NCBI GenBank assembly: GCA_029939875.1
Contig: JAOZSC010000099.1
Location: forward strand, 1-8,017
Length of the DNA stretch: 8,017 nucleotides
Reading direction: 5' to 3'
DNA from: Desulfobacterales bacterium
GTDB lineage: Bacteria; Desulfobacterota; Desulfobacteria; Desulfobacterales; JAFDCJ01
The translations under genes and the position numbers were made by a program. This document shows, piece by piece, positions 6,211 through 8,017 of this stretch. Under the pieces are notes generated by a model. The model was not told the origin of the DNA. It did no database searches and worked only from the letters and a program-made list of their open reading frames with translations. Position 1 is the stretch's first letter, and the number at the start of each line of letters is the position of its first letter.

Positions 6211-6298
6211 GTTGTCCGTAGTCCGTGGTGCGTTGTTAAAGATTTTATATCCCGACAAAGGAGCAACGGACAACTAACAATTGACAACGGACTGTCCA
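6211..6298. repeat. Intergenic inverted repeat of TTGTCCGT-type units
   Basis: Within the 170-bp gap between biotin carboxylase and the hydratase, GTTGTCCGT at 6211-6219 is exactly reverse-complemented by ACGGACAAC at 6266-6274. Further copies of the same short unit lie on both arms: GTCCGTGG near 6221-6228, CAACGGACAAC at 6264-6274 and GACAACGGACTGTCC at 6283-6297. The element therefore looks like two inverted arms of degenerate 7-8 bp units around a short AT-rich centre (6240-6252). No transposase or target-site duplication is seen. Such units recur in intergenic regions of some Desulfobacterota (recalled, not searched). Confidence 0.65.
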
Positions 6299-6319
6299 TT
6301 CTACTTGAATGTTTTGTAT

Positions 6320-7702
6320 TTACTCATCATTATCTTCTTCTTCATCGGCGGTAATAAATTTATGAATAAAGCTGGTGTCAAAATTTCCTTCGCAAAATAA
6401 AGGATCTTCCATGACCCTGCGATGGAGCCCGATGGTGGTTTTAAGCGGGGCGATACGGAATTCATCCAGCGCTCTTTTCATAATCGCGATGGCCCCGGCG
6501 CGGGTCAGATCGAAAGAAACCAGTTTGGCAATCAGCGAGTCGTAATAAATCGGCAATTCGTAGCCCTGGTACAGGTGGGTGTCCAGTCGCACCCCATATC
6601 CGCCAGGCGGCAGATATTCATCGACGGTTCCAGGGCAGGGAAGAAAGTTACGATCGGGGTCTTCGGCATTAATCCGGCACTCGATGGCACAGCCGCGAAG
6701 GTTCAAGTCGTCAAAACAATAGCCGAGCTTCTCACCGGCGGCCAGTCTGATTTGCTCTTTGACCAGATCAATGCCGGAGGTCAACTCGGTGACCGGGTGC
6801 TCCACCTGGATACGGGCGTTTATTTCCATGAAATAAAAGTTCCCATCGGCATCCAGAAGAAATTCAACCGTGCCGGCATTGCGGTAATTAACCGCTTTGG
6901 CAGCTATTATGGCGGCCGTGCCCATGGATTGCCGCAGTTCGTCGGTCAGTCGGGGGGACGGGGATTCTTCGATGAGTTTTTGAAAACGTCGCTGGATGGT
7001 GCATTCCCGCTCCCCTATATGGGTCGTGTTGCCGGATTGATCCGCTAAGATTTGAAACTCGATATGCCGTGGCCTAACGATGCACTTTTCGATGTAAAGC
7101 TCATCGTTGCCGAAAGCGGCTGCCGCTTCAGCTTTGGCAATTGCAAAATCTTCACGCACCATGGCCTCGTTTTGGCAGATACGGATACCCCGCCCGCCCC
7201 CGCCCCCGGAGGCCTTAATCATTACCGGGTATCCGATTTGTCGGCAGACACCCAGGGCTTGTTCCAGGTTGTCTACACCGCCGGGGCTGCCGGGGATTAC
7301 CGGCACTCCAGCCTGGGCCATGATCTTTTGAGCTGTTATTTTGTCACCGGCAAGCCCGAGGTTCTGCGATGTGGGGCCGATAAAAACAATGGCATTATCT
7401 TCGCAGGCCCTGGCAAACACCTCTTTTTCAGCCAGGTACCCATAGCCGGGATGGATGGCATTGGCCCCGGATTGCCGGGCTGCTTTTATAATGTGCTCTA
7501 TGTTTAGATAGCTTTGGGCACTGGGAGCCGGACCGATACAGATGCATTCATCCGCCTGCTTCAGGTGCAGAGACGTCTCGTCGGCTTCAGAATATACGGC
7601 CACGCTTTTTATGCCAAGATCCCTGCAGGCACGAATGACCCGCAGGGCAATTTCACCGCGATTGGCCACCAGTATTTTTTTAAACAACCTGGGTGATTTC
7701 AT
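6320..7702 (-). CDS. accC: Biotin carboxylase subunit of acetyl-/acyl-CoA carboxylase
   Basis: A 460-residue ATP-grasp enzyme that carboxylates biotin on the carrier protein using ATP and bicarbonate. It starts with FKKILVANRGEIALRVIRA (7-25), the biotin carboxylase N-domain, and has HPGYGYLAE (84-92). ATP-grasp elements are Lys121, Lys163 in the IKASGGGGGRGIRI loop (162-175), and RHIEFQIL (212-219). The active-site segment FMEINARIQVEH (291-302) keeps Glu293, Asn295, Arg297 and Glu301; the usual Thr of MNTR is Ala296. Arg343 in CRINAED matches the bicarbonate/biotin-site arginine of E. coli AccC. The C-terminus ends in an acidic tail (DEEEDNDE). The length is slightly above the usual 445-450. 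No clear Shine-Dalgarno is seen before the ATG at 7702; eight A residues precede it and an in-frame TAG lies 24 nt upstream. The gene follows the biotin carrier gene by about 72 bp, as is common for accB-accC. It could serve an acyl-CoA carboxylase rather than acetyl-CoA carboxylase; no carboxyltransferase gene is visible. Confidence 0.93.
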   Translation of the reverse strand: MKSPRLFKKILVANRGEIALRVIRACRDLGIKSVAVYSEADETSLHLKQADECICIGPAPSAQSYLNIEHIIKAARQSGANAIHPGYGYLAEKEVFARACEDNAIVFIGPTSQNLGLAGDKITAQKIMAQAGVPVIPGSPGGVDNLEQALGVCRQIGYPVMIKASGGGGGRGIRICQNEAMVREDFAIAKAEAAAAFGNDELYIEKCIVRPRHIEFQILADQSGNTTHIGERECTIQRRFQKLIEESPSPRLTDELRQSMGTAAIIAAKAVNYRNAGTVEFLLDADGNFYFMEINARIQVEHPVTELTSGIDLVKEQIRLAAGEKLGYCFDDLNLRGCAIECRINAEDPDRNFLPCPGTVDEYLPPGGYGVRLDTHLYQGYELPIYYDSLIAKLVSFDLTRAGAIAIMKRALDEFRIAPLKTTIGLHRRVMEDPLFCEGNFDTSFIHKFITADEEEDNDE

Positions 7703-7774
7703 TTTTTTTTGCGTATGTCGTTTCTAGTGATAGAAGCCTGACTTGCGCGGCGGCGATCATCGGCCTCAGGTGTT

Positions 7775-8017
7775 TCAGCTTGCCTCGATGACAAATATCA
7801 AATCGTCATCTTTTAGCGGCTTTTCATTTTCAGCGACGATTTCCAGGATTTTTCCGTTGGCCGGGCTCTTGACTTTCTGGAAAACTTTCATGGTTTCAAG
7901 CAAAGCCAACACCTGCTTTTTTTTGACGCTATCGCCGACTTCAACATAAGCCGGCTGATCCGGTGCCGGTTTGCGAAAGAAAATCCCGGACATCGGTGCC
8001 CTGACTTCAATTTTTTT
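7775..8017 (-). CDS. accB: Biotin carboxyl carrier protein (biotinyl domain), N-terminus outside window
   Basis: The frame is open to the window edge, so the start is not seen; an ATG at 7993 lies inside the conserved EVRAPMSGIFFRKPAPD segment and is the internal Met of the biotinyl domain, not the start. The 80 visible residues form a complete-looking biotinyl domain: the AccB-type thumb (KPAPDQPAYVEVGD), the biotinylation loop LLETMKVF with the target lysine encoded at 7886-7888, and SPANGKILEI in the second half. The motif is ETMK rather than the usual EAMK, a tolerated variant. It carries CO2 on biotin from biotin carboxylase to a carboxyltransferase. The stop TGA is at 7775-7777. It could be a short carrier of an acyl-CoA carboxylase or the end of a full AccB; the missing part decides. 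Confidence 0.88.
   Translation of the reverse strand, partial: KKIEVRAPMSGIFFRKPAPDQPAYVEVGDSVKKKQVLALLETMKVFQKVKSPANGKILEIVAENEKPLKDDDLIFVIEAS

Noticed and set aside
6150..6299. N-terminal extension of 50 residues for the enoyl-CoA hydratase
   Set aside because: It is encoded by the intergenic repeat, has no crotonase similarity, and a good ribosome site precedes the ATG at 6149.
6422..7048. Open frame of 208 residues on the + strand opposite biotin carboxylase
   Set aside because: It is a shadow of the well-supported biotin carboxylase reading frame.
7703..7774. Terminator or promoter between the carrier protein and biotin carboxylase
   Set aside because: A CCTGA/TCAGG pairing with a long loop is too weak, no T-run fits, and no clear -35/-10 pair is seen.

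Overview
The window looks like a piece of a chromosome from an anaerobic Desulfobacterota-like (former Deltaproteobacteria) bacterium. This assignment is an inference with moderate-to-low certainty. It rests on moderate GC, the mix of acyl-CoA genes with an atypical PEP-synthase-like enzyme, and an intergenic repeat built on TTGTCCGT-type units of a kind I associate with that group. No rRNA, tRNA, CRISPR array, integrase or insertion sequence is visible. One gene reads on the + strand at the left edge; everything else reads on the - strand, from the right edge leftwards.

Right half (8017 to 4363, - strand): a biotin-dependent carboxylase and acyl-CoA gene set. It holds the C-terminal part of a biotin carboxyl carrier protein (cut by the window edge), a complete biotin carboxylase, a crotonase-fold enoyl-CoA hydratase/isomerase, and an FMN-dependent nitronate monooxygenase/FabK-like protein. 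The 170-bp gap between the carboxylase and the hydratase holds an inverted, internally repetitive element. If the ORF is read from its most upstream ATG, this element is spuriously translated as extra N-terminal residues of the hydratase. The hydratase's real start is at 6149.

Centre (4363 to 3974): a scar. Only the last third of an ornithine cyclodeaminase/mu-crystallin family gene remains. It has lost its 5' part and carries a one-base frameshift in a run of seven A. Its original stop codon lies inside the start of the next gene, which suggests an older ocd-dikinase-phosphatase operon that lost its first gene when the acyl-CoA cluster came to lie next to it.

Left half (3996 to 347, - strand): the most unusual part. 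A large protein has the ATP-grasp and phosphohistidine (swivelling) domains of PEP synthase/PPDK. It lacks the PEP/pyruvate TIM barrel and instead has a helical N-terminal region and a C-terminal region of about 290 residues that I do not recognise. Its substrate is therefore unknown. Five bases after its stop begins a protein with a tyrosine/dual-specificity phosphatase domain (HC-x5-R) fused to a cysteine-rich YkgJ-like (CxxCxxCC) metal-binding domain. The two look like a coupled phosphotransferase/phosphatase pair.

Left edge (1 to 282, + strand): the end of a response regulator, terminating right after its receiver domain and convergent with the phosphatase gene.
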